This document shows positions 39,631 to 52,283 of a DNA stretch of 64,000 nt, one piece after another. Position numbers and translations under genes: made by a program. The stretch's first letter is position 1; each line of letters begins with the position of its first letter. This DNA comes from Dichetophora obliterata (lineage: Eukaryota > Arthropoda > Insecta > Diptera > Sciomyzidae): NCBI GenBank assembly GCA_963920525.1, contig OY986435.1, forward strand, positions 274,868,848 to 274,932,847. Direction: 5' to 3'. Under the pieces are notes generated by a model. The model did no database searches, had not been told where the DNA came from, and saw only the letters and a list, made by a program, of their open reading frames with translations.

Positions 39631-40345
39631 ACGATTTTTGTCCGACCGGAATTTTGGCCAAAACCGAATATTCGGCCATTTTACAATATTCGGCCGAAAC
39701 CGAAACTGGTAATTAATATGAAAATTTAAGTTCTTACAAATAATTTTTTTTTATTAAAAATAACAAAAGTACTTTCATACACATAAGAAAACAATTTAAT
39801 ATAAGAAAAGTATTATTTGAATACTAATTAATTAAAGTTTATTATAATAATAATAAATGAGATCATTCGTACACACTCAAAATAGGATGCACCTACAATG
39901 CACATTTTTATAGAACTACGAAATAAAGTATTTCGGTTTTTTTTATGGTTTAGTATTATTAAAATAGGAAAATTTACTTTTATTATAATAAAACCTTACA
40001 GTACCTATAAAACTTAAATATTAATTGCAATAGAGATGATAAAATCGAAAATGATGATATCAAACTCATAAAATTTACTAAAATGTTTTGTGTTAACACG
40101 ATAAATCAAATTAAAGACGAATTCATAATTTTGGTTTTGTAAAATGTGTTGTAAATATTTTTATTAAACCAAACTTATATATTTGAATTGAATGACTGAT
40201 GAAAGAAATTTTTACCAAAAGTCCAGTTTCGGCCGATTATGGCCTCAATATGGCCAAATAACCGAAACTAGCCGAAACTAACAAAAAGGGCCAAAACTGG
40301 CTGTAAACGAAACCGAATGTTCGGTCATACATTAGCAACGATATT
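39631..40345. mobile_element. Foldback repeat with CCGAATATTCGG ends
   Basis: About 39645-39710 contains GACCGGAATTTTGGCC, AAACCGAATATTCGGCC and GGCCGAAACCGAAAC. About 40225-40335 contains the mirrored AGTTTCGGCCGATTATGGCC, CCGAAACTAGCCGAAAC and ACGAAACCGAATGTTCGGTC. The interior is AT-rich and non-coding. Likely a non-autonomous DNA transposon with complex inverted ends. Class unknown. Confidence 0.55.
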
Positions 40346-42750
40346 ATTTGATTTATAATTTAAGCCATATGTACATTTTGGACCTAAATTTTAAACCCCT
40401 ATAACTCAGCAACTCGTGCTTTTTACTTCTCCTCTTTTTGCACTTTTTATGTACTGGGATTACCGAGTACAACATTACCGAGTTTCATCGAAATCGAAGT
40501 GACGAAGGTTGGCAAAAAAAAATAAATTATAATCACCCAAATATTGCCAAGAAGGTAAAAGCTCTTTTAAAGAAAAATCTCAATATATCGGGAAAAAGTA
40601 GTGTCCAGAAAATTTCGGACAGAAACTTAAAAAAGAATATTGAGAAAGCGAGCAAAAATACTTTTCATTACGGATTTTGATTGCTACATTGCGGGTGTGA
40701 GGCTTATGAGCTTGGTGACTTTTTAAAGCATCCCGGTGTCGATTTTAATGTTGAGTAGAGAAAATGCCCAAGAAGAGTTTAAGACCAAAAAATAGACAAA
40801 GTTTTCTCAAATTTTTTTTTATGGCTGGCAATCTGTAGATGCGGTAGACAAAGGCGTCCGAGGGTTTGTTCTAGGAGGGGAAGAAGGCAAAATTGAATAT
40901 AGAATGAACTTATGCTATTCTTGATATGTTAAGGGAGATATTTTTCACCGGATCGACTATAGGAGCAGCTTGCAAGTTCCTATAGTCGATTAGGAAAATA
41001 TACTTTTTTTCTGAATGATTTAAAAAATTTATATTTTTTTTTTAATTTTTAATAAATAAATGAAAAGATACATGCATATTAGATGTGTTTTGGGTTTCAT
41101 ACATTTTCTTAACATATTCTAGAAGCTCCTGAAAGGCTTGATTTGGAATCCTGGTTTAATATAAGCACGTGAAGAGAAAAAAGTCTAGAAAATTCTCAAA
41201 CTAGGTGGGCGCCTTTTAGTGACGTGAATTTTAAGAATTATAAAATTATTGTTAGTAAGAGTCTCCTATTTATGTTTATGTCATGTCATGTCATGTTTAT
41301 GTCATTTTATTAAGTTTAGGAAAAATTTTAAAAAAATCCAAATTGGATAATCTTTATGATAGAAAAATAAGCAGGCTTTTTGGAAAACATTAATTTTTTC
41401 ATTAAATTTATTTACTTTGTCTTCTGTTTGTTTACAATGACTTTCCCGAAAAACAATTTGTGTCCGTACCAAACTACTCAGGCACAAAAGTCCAGGCTGA
41501 GAAAGGTTGAAAGGTTGAGCTTTCTTTTTTTTAAAGTCTTGGTTGCACTGTGCTAGCTGAGCACAAAAAAAAGAGAGAAGAGAGCAACATCGAGTTTATT
41601 GAAACTCTCGCAACACAAACGTGTGAAAAGAAAACAATGAAGCAATGCGTAGCAGCTTTAAAATATATTTATTATTTAAATTTTGAGAGAGCAACACACT
41701 TAAAAAGTGCTATAGCATATATGTGATATTTACATTTTATTTTTTTATAAAAATCGACCCAGTACTTTTGTGTTTTACCTAGAACAAAAAATGTTCACTT
41801 CAACTTTATAAAATAGTATAGCTTGATAGTTTGCTGTGTTTTTCAGATAAATTAACACTATTTCATGACTGTCAACGTTATCTGAATTCCAAGAATTTTT
41901 CTTCCGTTACACATCTACCAATGCTTAGCATTACAAGAACACTTAGTCTCATTTTTGTTGATTTTGCAGCATTTATGGTGCATTTGATCCTAAGAGGAGA
42001 TTTAATGAGCAAAACAATTAATTGTTAAAACCTTTAATGTTAAAGTTAATTGTTGAGAGCATTAAAGGCTTTAATTGTTTCCTTACAATGCTTGCAACAA
42101 ATGCGTTTGTAGCTAAAGTCATTAATTTTATGTGGCATTAATCTTTTATGCCGCATATAGGGATTAAAATGGAGTAGAGAGCTTGTTTGAAACAACAATG
42201 TTTAATATCAGTAAACGAAAGATTTATATAGCTGTAAAATACGAAGCAAATACGATTATACTTTGTAATAAAATTCTGAGTAGCAACAAATTTAAGCTAC
42301 TTTTTTGTTATTTCCGGCCTACAAGCGCCATTTTTTATAATTTAACATATGACACTATTCAAATTATGTAACTTTGTTGAATCTTAAACAACTTAAGCAT
42401 CTTAAGAATCACTAAGCAACTAAATTAAGAAAAGAAACGGTATTTGACGGCTTTATGTAAAAAATACTCTTTAAAATAATATATACATTTCTTTTGTTTA
42501 TAATGAATGAGAAAATAAATATATTTTAAAAACTTAATTCTAGTCCTACGAAGCTATTCAGCTTGTCTGTAGGTAATTAAAAGTTTTTAAAAAAAAAAAC
42601 TTAAAAAATTATTATCGTTCTTTTTTTCATTTTAAATATTTTAAATATTTTGAATTTCAAATTTTTTAACTTTAAATTCTTATACTTTAAATTTCATTGG
42701 GAAAATACAAAATTTTCTTTTAATTTTTTCTTTCTTTTATTAAAATTTGT
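40346..42750. other. Unassigned intergenic DNA with a strong hairpin
   Basis: A perfect 13-bp stem (ATCGACTATAGGA at 40952-40964, its complement at 40978-40990) closes a 13-nt loop. A short TGTCATGTCATG tandem lies near 41278-41300. No gene was recognised. The 80-codon frame at 40438 lacks a domain. Confidence 0.35.
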
Positions 42751-42754
42751 AATA

Positions 42755-43213
42755 TTAAGTAATTGCACTAGCAATTTGTTGCAAATATTTGGCAATGTGA
42801 CGGCTAAGGTGTTCTTGCCGTAATTGTTGCGAGACGTTCAACCTTGTATCTTTCTTGAGCTTTAAGTCTTGTGTGATGGGCATGGTCGATAACTTCCAGA
42901 AAGCTGGAATCATTGGAAAAATTAAAGTTGTACAATAAATAGTGTTTACGTGCAGTACACGTAAATCACTGGTGATGCTGGACGAATTCCAAACGCTGTT
43001 GGGCCTGTTTTGCCACACAAATAGATTAAAGGTAAACTTACCTAAACTTAAGATATCAAACTAAGGGAAGTTTCCATTATCATCAGTAGACTGCGTAATA
43101 CTTGCCAGTTCTTTTTTTTTGCATTCCTTATAGCCACTTTACAAATTTAAAATTTTCCGCGCATTAATTTCAATTGGAGCAAACTTTTCGCCACATTCGA
43201 GTATCAATTCGGC
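42755..43213 (-). other. Exon-like open stretches, unidentified
   Basis: Minus-strand segments have protein-like composition. Around 43142-43213 one reads AELILECGEKFAPIEINARK; across a TAA the same frame continues to about 43064 as SGYKECKKKELASITQSTDD. Near 43010-42980 AQQRLEFVQHH is followed, after a possible 66-bp intron, by FLEVIDHAHHTRLKAQERYK then VERLATITARTP. A competing frame (complement 42755-43018) is open for 87 codons without an intron. An AATAAA-like signal follows near 42736. Either a small decayed gene or chance open frames. No family recognised. Confidence 0.22.
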
Positions 43214-43219
43214 TAAAAG

Positions 43220-44532
43220 GTATCATTGAAAATTGATATATAAAACTTCAAACATCATCGACTTTCTTAAGATTTACTTAATTTTTCTTGAATCAATTTA
43301 AACTTTTGCAAAAAGGTCATTATTTTGCAAAGGCATTCAAAAAAGAAAACAACAAAATATATCAAGTTTTTGGCAAACAACGCCTTCCTTAATGACTTCA
43401 CGCCGCATACCGAACCACAAAACCGAAAGCAGCTACTCACACGCACTGCGCTACCCATAAAACTGTGAAGTAGCCACAATTTGATTTGGAACGGTACAAC
43501 GCTTTAAACAAGCCTCTTTCATACCGACAACAGCGGCGTCTGTCCACTGTCGAGGCATATCAGAATAAGGGCGAATAAATGAAGCTCACTCTTTGAGCCG
43601 GCGTTACTGCTGTTGTTGTTGTTGTTTTTGTTGTTATATATTGCTGTTGTTATATGTTGTTGTTGTTTAAATTGTTGTACAGGATTGTCCGCCAAAGTTG
43701 GTGCCAAAAAACTTTTCAAATTTAATGTCCTTTAAATAAAAAGCGTATTTTTCGTTTATGGCTATAGACAGGATATTGTCAACGACTTAAAGGCAACAAC
43801 AACAACAGCTGAAGCATCAGCATTGACAACAATCAAAAAACAACGAGCACGAAGGACGACCGTTTTTCACTGCTTGTAAATGACAGCAATTGTTTTTGTT
43901 GTTGTAGGTTGTTTGTTTTTTTTCCTCTTTTTGTTCGTACGTAAACTGTTTGAGTCACAGTCTAAGGATTTGAAGAGCAACGCTCACTGCTGCTGCTATG
44001 GGTGTTGATGATGTTGAAGTCCTGAAAAATTAAGCAGACTTAAAAAACGCAAAAAAAAACTAAAACAAAACACATAACAAACGAATTGGTTGAGGCAGTA
44101 CGTTGGCGGGTAGGCGGGCGTACATTTGTTTTGCAGGGCTGACGCGTTTACACATAAAATTGAATTGGAAAATGGTGGAAAATCCATTTTTGGAGCAACG
44201 GAACTCAATTTATTAAAACCTTACAAATGCATAAATGAATTTAAATGGTGCTCTTAAACTTTAACGGTAAATGCCGAGTGAGCACGCCAACGACGACGTC
44301 ACGATAAATGAAATAAATATTACAATTAAATGCGTATCCTTTCGTGTTTCGGCGTCGACAATGACAACGACGATAAGGAGAATGATATCAAGGACGACGC
44401 GGCATTCAAAGTTTTGAACTACATTCAACTAAAGAACATATAATATCTGGGCTTAACATTATAAAAACAAAACAACAACAAAAGTGGCAGTAGCAGATAA
44501 TACATCAACTTTGCTTAAAACGGGATAACAGC
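43220..44532. other. Upstream region of the candidate gene at 44533
   Basis: Less AT-rich than its surroundings, with (TTG)n near 43608-43675, CAA/CAG-rich tracts and several CGACGA-type stretches (44280-44400), a texture like fly promoters and 5' untranslated exons. No core promoter could be fixed. Confidence 0.25.
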
Positions 44533-44672
44533 ATGGATTATTGGCTGACACTGACAGTCCTTCTAGGACTTTTTGGTAAGTTTTAATTTTGCATAATAAT
44601 ATTCTTGGTAGTCACTTTTTTTTGTAAACTGTTTTATTTGTCTTCTCAGGCTTTTTTTTTGTACCGCCTAAG
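44533..44672 (+). CDS. Candidate first exons of a secreted or membrane protein gene (partial)
   Basis: ATG at 44533 opens MDYWLTLTVLLGLF, ending at a strong donor G|GTAAGT (44575/44576). After a 74-bp intron, the acceptor TTGTCTTCTCAG (to 44649) leads to a 23-nt exon (44650-44672) that keeps frame as G-FFFVPPK and ends at another perfect donor AAG|GTAAGT. The combined N-terminus is a hydrophobic segment of a dozen or more residues after a short polar start, as in signal peptides or signal anchors. Later exons would lie beyond a long intron and were not found before 49 kb. Gene identity unknown. Support is splice consensus plus frame continuity only. Confidence 0.4.
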
Positions 44673-46080
44673 GTAAGTTTTTATCTAAGCTTTATGCTAA
44701 ACCAAAAATGTGGCCAATCTTTTGTGGGCCACTGAGCAGCAAGTTTATGAAGGTATTATACCTTCGACTTAAATATAAACCCTTTGATCCGTTTACTACC
44801 TCTTGCTATCATTAAATATTTAAACAATGTTGCATTTGTTCCTTACAAAAAAAAATAAATGCTTTTGAACCGGCAGCATTCTAAAAACCTAGAGTAAGGC
44901 ATCTCTTAAATATTTGCTAATTTTAAACAAGCAACTGCTTTAAATTTCGCATTAATTTGCTGTATAATTTATGCTTAATTTTTAATGGGCTATCAAATTA
45001 TTTTTATTATCTCGTTTTGTATTCTATTCACACTTTATTGCCGCGTTTAAAACACGGTTACTACAGCAGCATTGGCAATAAAAGAGCTTGCCAACAAAAG
45101 TATTTAACATTTTGACTCGACTTTGCGGAAGGTGTAGTCGTATCAAATAGATATTTTACACGTGAGAGATACGAGCAAAAAATTTGACTATAAATTTAAA
45201 TTGAATATTAAAATGTTTTACTGCAGCTTTTATTGTTTGACGATTTTTAATATCACATTTAAAATCCGTTAACTTTATGACTTTTATGCACTTAGTTTAT
45301 GTAGTAGCTCTCCAATAAATTGAGTTTTTAATCAAAAATTAAAATCAGAAGACTAGTTTTATTTAAATCAATATTAGAGTAGTTTATAAACATCTAAACA
45401 ATATTCCCTTATGTAAAACTGCATTTCGGCGATAAATTCATTAAAATATTACAAAAGTAAAGCACAATTCTCTATGAAATTAAACTTCAGAAAGATAATT
45501 ATAACAGAAGAAGTACAGTATTCACGTTAGACTTATCCCAATTGCCTTTTTCTTTTTTACCCTGGATAACCAATGTTAGTCGTTTCGACTAACTAACACT
45601 GCTAACTAACAGACCATTTAGCCTAAGCTTAATTGCAACAAACATACATAAGAAACTTTTGGTCAAACTATATTTATTCAACACTGCTCACTTTTTTGCT
45701 TACAACCTTTTTTCTCTCATCTGATCGTGTTCTCTATCTATATCGCAGTAACCACATTAGTTTTAATGTGTGTTTGGCTTTTTAATTGGATGGGGTGAAT
45801 CTTTTTATAAATGTAGTGTACGTCTAAGCGACTAACATTGGCCTTAACGTATTGCGTATTGCGTAAGGGTTATATTGACTCTGTCACTTCGTTTATAACG
45901 CTAATAAGAAGACGTAGATGGTATAGATAAGTATAGATATTTTTGATCAGCATCACCTCTTCAGTCGATTTAGCTATGTTTGACTATCCATCTGTTTGTC
46001 TGTCGACACGATTACAGCCACAATTTTTAAGCTATCGTAATGAAATAAAAAATATATGCTTAACTTAAATAAACGAAGAT
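44673..46080. other. Intergenic or intronic DNA
   Basis: If the exons at 44533-44672 are real, this is their downstream intron. A near-palindrome GTTAGTCGTTTCGACTAAC lies at 45576-45594 and a related half (CGACTAACATTGGCC, then TTAACGTATTGCG) near 45829. No gene recognised. Confidence 0.3.
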
Positions 46081-46500
46081 AAAATTCGGTAATGAGCAAA
46101 ATCGGATGAACACCACGCCTATCTCCCATAAGAAGTGACTTTATCAAAACGATATCTCTTAAAATGCCACAAAAATAAATATGTGAATTTAGGATTTTGC
46201 ACATTAGCTTTAGAGTAAAATGTTCACCATATATTTAAAATTTGTCAGAATTGGATGAAAACCACGCCCAACTCACACACAAAGTGGCATCATTATAATA
46301 CAAAACCTTCATAAATTCAAAAAAATTATTTTAAAATTAGGTTTAAACTTAATATTTTACGCATAAGCTTTGATAAACATGATGAACTCTGAGTTTAAAA
46401 TTTTGTTTATTTGGATAAAAACCACGCCCTCTAAAAGTGATGTCATCAACATTGTACAACATTGACAACTTCGTATACACTAAAATAAGGATGAGGGAGT
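46081..46500. repeat. Degenerate ~150-bp tandem repeat with ACCACGCC core
   Basis: ATCGGATGAACACCACGCCT, TTGGATGAAAACCACGCCCA and TTGGATAAAAACCACGCCCT have their ACCACGCC cores at 46112, 46261 and 46421 (spacing 149 and 160 bp), each followed by an AAGTG(A/G) box. Inverted relatives occupy 0.7-2.3 kb. Confidence 0.6.
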
Positions 46501-48200
46501 ATTTTAATTTCGGTTCAGTCGAAGTTAATTCCTTTGTTGTAGGAATATAGTGTTTTAGTTATAAGTTGCTTATAGTGGAGAGGCGAATTGTGTCTCTTGT
46601 GCTAAACAATTAATTTAAACTTTTTATTTTAAAATAATAATAAATAATGCTTTATTTGTTTATTGATAGAAGACCCTTTTAAGTTTTTTTCTGTTTATTT
46701 ACTATTTATTTTTTTTTTCAATAATCCTATATGATATATCTTGAATTAATGAAATAAGTAGCCCATAAAAATACGAAAAAAATTAAAAAAAAAAAATATA
46801 AAGACCAATTTCAATGTTTTTTTTTTTTTGCAGAATATTCACATTTTTTCCATTTTCAACAGCTTTTAATGTATTTTATGTACCAACAGCTCCTCCGAAA
46901 CGAGTTTTGAAGCATGTTAGTCGAATCGACTAACATTAGTTATAACGTATTAAAAATATGATTGGTTATACAGTGTTAATGTTAAAAATATGATGTTTGG
47001 TATATAAAAAAATTAAGGTATATACCTAAATTGCCTAGATTGGAAATTTACGAAAAGTTCAGTGCAAATGTTGTTGTTTTGTGTTTACAAAGTTTGCTTT
47101 AATTCCACTAACAATTTAGTTAATTAAAAACCATCGTCGGAAACCTTCAAAATAAAGATGTGTTCACTGACAACAATGTTCAGTGCGCACAAGCAACTGT
47201 ATTTCAAAAAAAGTCATTGTAATTATATCTCCCAAAGGTGTCTTTATTTCTAAATCTACAAATATATTGAAAATTTATTTAAATTTATTAGGTTCCAATA
47301 AATTAACATATGTTTTTCACCCAATTTATGGAAGCAGCGTTCCAATCTAGGGTTAGTGTTTTCATATGCATCAAAAATGTTACATTTAAGTCCCCTTATC
47401 AAAAAAATATGACTTCAAAAATTAGGTCTTACAGCGCAGTTTGTATGAGGGTCATTTGCACAAATTTTTTCAAATATATTTAAGGATATTAGTTGACACT
47501 TTGGGTATACCTACAGCCTTTAATTTTCATCGTACAAAATTTCTCTATTACTGTATAAAAGGGAATTCTACTGTGTCTTTCTGTTTTTTATAGTTTCTTT
47601 TTTTAAGCTAATTTTTATTTTCTGTTCCAACTGATGCCAAGTGAAAACGCCATATTTTAGTAAAGATATTGCAGAATACTATATTTGTCACTTCCATTTT
47701 CCAGGTCCTTCGGTGATACATTTGATAAACGGTTTTTAGTTTTTCAACTTAACTTTAAATGAACTATTACAACAACATTTCTGGCAACAGTTTTTGGTTT
47801 TGAAGAAGCTTTTGTTATAAAAACATAAAACTGGAAAATAGTACATTCTTGACTCTTTGCATTCTTTTATGAATAAAGGAACCATCGAGGAATATTTTTA
47901 TAATTTTTTTTTCTGCTAACTTTAAGTTTAACTGTTCCTAAAGAGATATCTAAACTTATTTTTATTTGTTTGTTTTTTTTATTGTTTTGTTTTATTTTGT
48001 TTGTTTGAATTTTTTCCAGCTTTTTTTTTATTTTAGAACTGTTTCCGATGTCTAGGCGTGTCACATAACATATTTTATATCAACCATATCAAAGACTTGA
48101 AGGCCCATACATTATAGAGTGGCCCCGAATTTTTTAAGTGAAACTTCTTAGGCAGCGATTTTATATTGAGGGTGAAATTTTTCGAGTTTCGTCACAAAAC
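46501..48200. repeat. Intergenic DNA with dispersed repeats
   Basis: GTTAGTCGAATCGACTAAC at 46917-46935 shares 8-bp arms with the near-palindrome at 45576. About 47430-47590 is the approximate reverse complement of about 13249-13370 plus 9395-9435. No gene recognised. Confidence 0.4.
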
Positions 48201-48229
48201 ATGTTCGTCATGAAAAATATTTCGAGTCT

Positions 48230-48640
48230 CGCCACGTTTTTTTGCACACGAGCAATGATATTTTATATATTTTACGTTTTTTGTATGCGGACCCCCAAAA
48301 GGGTGTGTTGTTGTGCTTATATGTTGAAGGGGAAAAATTAAGAGGACCAGCTCACACTTTTGACTTTTCAGGGGTCATAAATTTTTTTATATGAACCATT
48401 ATAGACATTTTTTTATCTGTTTTTATTATTTTTGTATTGATATTCCCAAAAAGGTGGCAGATAGAGTGTAGGTGTGTTAAGAAAATTAGTTGAGGGGGAA
48501 AAATTAATAGCACCAGCTGATACAATGGATCCCCCTTGGTGTCATCGATTTTTTGATATATACTATAATAAACTTTTTTTTCTATATTTTGTGTTTTTTT
48601 ATGGGGACCCCTAGTATATATGCAATTTTTTCATGTCATG
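48230..48640. repeat. Degenerate ~170-bp tandem repeat
   Basis: GAAGGGGAAAAATTAAGAGG plus ACCAGCT near 48326 is repeated as GAGGGGGAAAAATTAATAGC plus ACCAGCT near 48495. Each unit continues through a T-rich stretch to GGACCCC- or TTCCCAAAAAGG-like sequence. About 2.5 copies, non-coding. Confidence 0.5.
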
Positions 48641-49162
48641 AACATATATATACAATATTATAGTTAATTTGCCCAAAATCTGTATTACCAATTGAAACAC
48701 CAACCAATGATAAAGTAAATATTCAATTAACAGAACATTTTTTATGTTAATTTTGTAATGTATTGCTTTTGAGATGCACTCTCTCTGTCTTTTTCACAAG
48801 AATTTCTGTTTTACTTGTGCCTATATACAAGGCATACTGTATTTTTTTCTACAAATTATAGTTTGAATGAAAATATTTATTTCATTTAACTTAAAAACCA
48901 AAGTAAAGAATTTTGAAGTCGATTGAAAAGTGTAAGACGTGCTTAATTCTTCAGTTTTGTATGAAAATTTTATAGTTTGCTGGTTATTTAAGAAAAAATC
49001 GCGATAACGTTGCAAAAAATAGCCGCTTTACAATTTTTAGATAGAAGTGCAATTTTTCGAATATATGAGTTTTGGGTATCTATAATAAAAAAAATACGCA
49101 AAAATCCCAAAATGCAAAATAAAGGAAAATATCAGTATGGATAGTTGTAACATAGGCTTACA
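48641..49162. other. Unassigned intergenic DNA
   Basis: AT-rich flank of the nested transposon block. No gene recognised. Confidence 0.3.
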
Positions 49163-49889
49163 TACAGTGGCTCAAAGTAATAATGGAGCAAACATAATCA
49201 ATTTATTCAAATTAAAAGTTTAGTCATTTTATTTGTCCAACTGTTACGTATTTTATATTTTAAAAAGGTTTTAATGTGGTTAATAAAAAATAGTTGTAAT
49301 ATTTATGTATAAAGAGTTCATTGATTCAACCCTCCGATGGGTGAAAAGGTCCCTGGGGACCTTTTTCTTTTTCAAACTGAAATTACTCCTTGATAGTCCA
49401 TAGGAGATATACCCGACCTTTATATGCATTCCAAGGGAATTTTATGCAGAATCGTTTAAAAATAAAATCAAGGTGATCCGACCAATAGGTTAGGATTTAA
49501 AAGGGTTTAAAGGTGTTTAGTACGGGAGGTCCCTAGGGACCTTGTACCGAAATTGCAAGGAATTGTTAGTAAATGCAATTTATTTTGGCTTGGTTTTAAT
49601 TGTTTTATTTTTAGAACATATCACAAATGTGTTCTTTGAGTTTTAGGTACTTTCTAGATTATTGTTGGCCTTTCCTTGAAAACATAATTACCTGTCTGGA
49701 GAAATTCAACGCTTTTTGAATTTTGAATTATTTTATTGTTTGAACACATCACAAATGTATTCTTTGAATTTAAGGTACCTTTTGGACTATATTTATTGTG
49801 CCTTTGCTTGAAAATATAACAAATGGTCCATCCCTCTTTGAATTTATTGCCTGCTTTATGGTTGAACACAGGTAAACGTAGAAAAAGAG

Positions 49890-49926
49890 TATAAAAGCGG
49901 CTTTAGTTTCGTAAACCGAATCATAC
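49890..49926 (+). promoter_or_regulatory. TATA box and initiator of the piggyBac-like transposase gene
   Basis: TATAAAAG at 49890-49897 is followed 31 bp later by TCATAC (49921-49926), close to the arthropod initiator consensus TCAKTY. The transposase ATG lies about 70 bp further on. Spacing is standard for a fly core promoter, so the element probably carried its own promoter. Confidence 0.6.
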
Positions 49927-49994
49927 AAAGTTTACATAGTGAGCAGAAAATATCGTGTGCTAAGTTTTATACTGAATTACATAAAGAAAATACA

Positions 49995-51965
49995 ATGGCA
50001 GACAGAAATTTAGATATTGCTGAAATGGTGATACGTCGTAGTACACGCTACCAGCAAATGAGTGAGGAAGAAAAAAATGCAGTGGATGGGAGATTTGTAG
50101 ACTTCATGAGTGAGGAGGATGAAGTTGATGTTCCTGCATTTGATCTTGAAGGTGCGGAAGATGACTTGACGTATCAACGAAATTTTCATGTTGATGATTC
50201 TGATGCCGAAAGTGAAGCAGATGTAGAGATCAATGAAGATATTAGTGATGACGAAGACGATAAAGAGTAAGAAACTGATGCTCCGCAAACAAGTGGCAAT
50301 TACTTCATTTCCAAAGATGGCACCAAATGGAGTAAAAATGAACCACCGACTTCCCGCACTCGTGCTCATAACGTGGTCGACTTCACAAGGAAGAAACCGG
50401 GACCAGTAGGAACCACACATGATCCCTTTACCATTTTCCGCTCGATATTCACCGAAGACATGGCGTACATCATAATACGCGACTCAAATCGAAAAGGCCG
50501 TGAAGTGAGAGCTGCATGGAATTTGGCAAATCCAACGAACACAAAAGAATGGAAAATAATCACTTTGAAGGAGTTCGATGCCTTTTTGGCTATTATTTTG
50601 TATGCTGGACTCACCAAATCGAAAAGTGAACCTGCTTCAGAGCTATGGTTCACAACGCGCAATCCAATATACAAAGCTGCATTATCGTATGATCGCTTCA
50701 GATGCATGCTACAATGTCTTAGATTCGACAATGGAAATACGCGAAAGCAGCGACTAACCAGAAGCAAAACTGCGGCTATTGGTGATGTTTGGCAAATGTT
50801 ACAATCTAACTTGGCAGCAGCTTACACTCCGCATGATGCACTGACCGTTGATGAACAGTTATTCCCATACAGAGGCCGCACTCGCTTTACACAATACATT
50901 TGTCGAAGCCTGCCAAGTATGCTATAAAGGTATGGTGGTGGTTGTGCGACTCGAAATTATTTTATCCTGTCAAAGGAATAATTTACTCTGGTAAATTGCC
51001 TGACCAAACATGAGAGGTCAATCAAGGGCAGAATGTTGTACTTCAACTTGCGCAGAGTTATTTGGATGCAGGCCGCACAATTTATGCTGACAATTTCTTC
51101 TCCACTTTGGAATTGGTGCGTATTTTGATCAGGAACTGATCAAACTGCATTTGTTGGAACAGTGCGCTCGAATAAGACATTTGTGCCACAGGAGTTCCAA
51201 AAAAATCGTATGCATCCTGTCAACAGCACATTGTTCGGCTTCAACGAAGGCGATGTACCGCTGTGTTCATATGTGCCCAAGAAGAACAAAGCGGTCATTT
51301 TGCTGTCCACACAACATTATACTTGCGGTGTGGACATGCAATCTAAGAATCAGAAACCGTTTGCTATTTTGGACTACAACGCCAACAAATCAGGCGTTGA
51401 TACAATGGACCAAATGCTTGGCACGTATACATGCAAGCACTAAGCAAACCACTGGCCACTGGCCACTGGCCATGTTTTATAATATGGTGGACGTTGCTAC
51501 ATTAGCAGCATTTATTTTATGTAATGAAATGCAGCCAATTCGAAGAAGTGACAGAAGACGGTCATTCCTGATGATGCTGACAAAACAATTGGCAGTACCA
51601 AACATAGAGGAACGAGCGCTCAACAACCGCATAACCGCATATCCAAGGATACGGAACGCAATGAAAGCATTTGATGTAAAGGTGACAAAAATCAATTATT
51701 ATGTTCAAAAGCAGAATAACTACATATTTTTGTTCTTTTTCCTTCTTGTTCTTTTAAGATATTATCAAGACCTACAGAATCAGAAGCAGCTGCACCGCCA
51801 TTTGCGCCTAGAGGAAACAGACCTTCATCTCGCCTATGTCGTTCTGAGTACGGACGGCAGCGGAAAACTAGGTCCTATTGCAATTCCTGCAACAATCCAG
51901 TTTAAGCAGAGCACTCTACAACCATGCATTGATGCAACGCCTGCACAGAAAATATTTTGGACGAG
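49995..51965 (+). pseudogene. Decayed piggyBac transposase
   Basis: ATG 49995 starts MADRNLDIAEMVIRR and an acidic N-terminus. TAA at 50268-50270 interrupts the frame, which continues with SGNYFISKDGTKWSK, FTIFRSIFTEDMAYIII and LTVDEQLFPYRGRTRFTQYI (first Asp, codon 50850-50852). A frameshift near 50905 leads to PAKYAIKVWWWLCDS, then TGA, then GRTIYADNFFSTLEL (second Asp), another stop, and a shift to TAFVGTVRSNKTF, SYVPKKNKAVILLST and KSGVDTMDQMLGTYTCK (third Asp). A (CCACTGG)-type expansion near 51447-51471 precedes WPLAMFYNMVDVATLAAF. The Cys-rich tail (RLCRSEYG, SYCNSCN, CNACT) is still visible near 51835-51960 with stops. All three catalytic Asp codons survive, but at least five lesions inactivate it. 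Confidence 0.88.
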
Positions 51966-52283
51966 GGACAATGTACTCAACAATAGTTATTTAAGCTTTT
52001 TCTATACTATTATATGAAAGGAGATTCACGAATTTGATCCAGAATAAGCTCGATAGCCGCTGAACCGATTGTGATAATTCTTTTTTTATTCGATTCCTAT
52101 GATAATATAAATTGTTATAGCTTGCCAAAGTTTTCGAAAAATGTATTCTTTAATTATTGCAAAATCACGCATTTTATTTGTTGCCTACATTCAACAAGCT
52201 GCGCAATATAACAGCAAACAAAGCTTTTCTCTCTTTGTCGAGAGAGCTTCTCTCAATATAACACGACAGCCATGTTGTGTAGT

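Noticed and set aside
49995..52017. Domesticated piggyBac-derived host gene
   Set aside because: All three catalytic Asp codons remain, but several stops and frameshifts break the frame and the element ends are still present. It is a dead transposon, not a conserved host gene.
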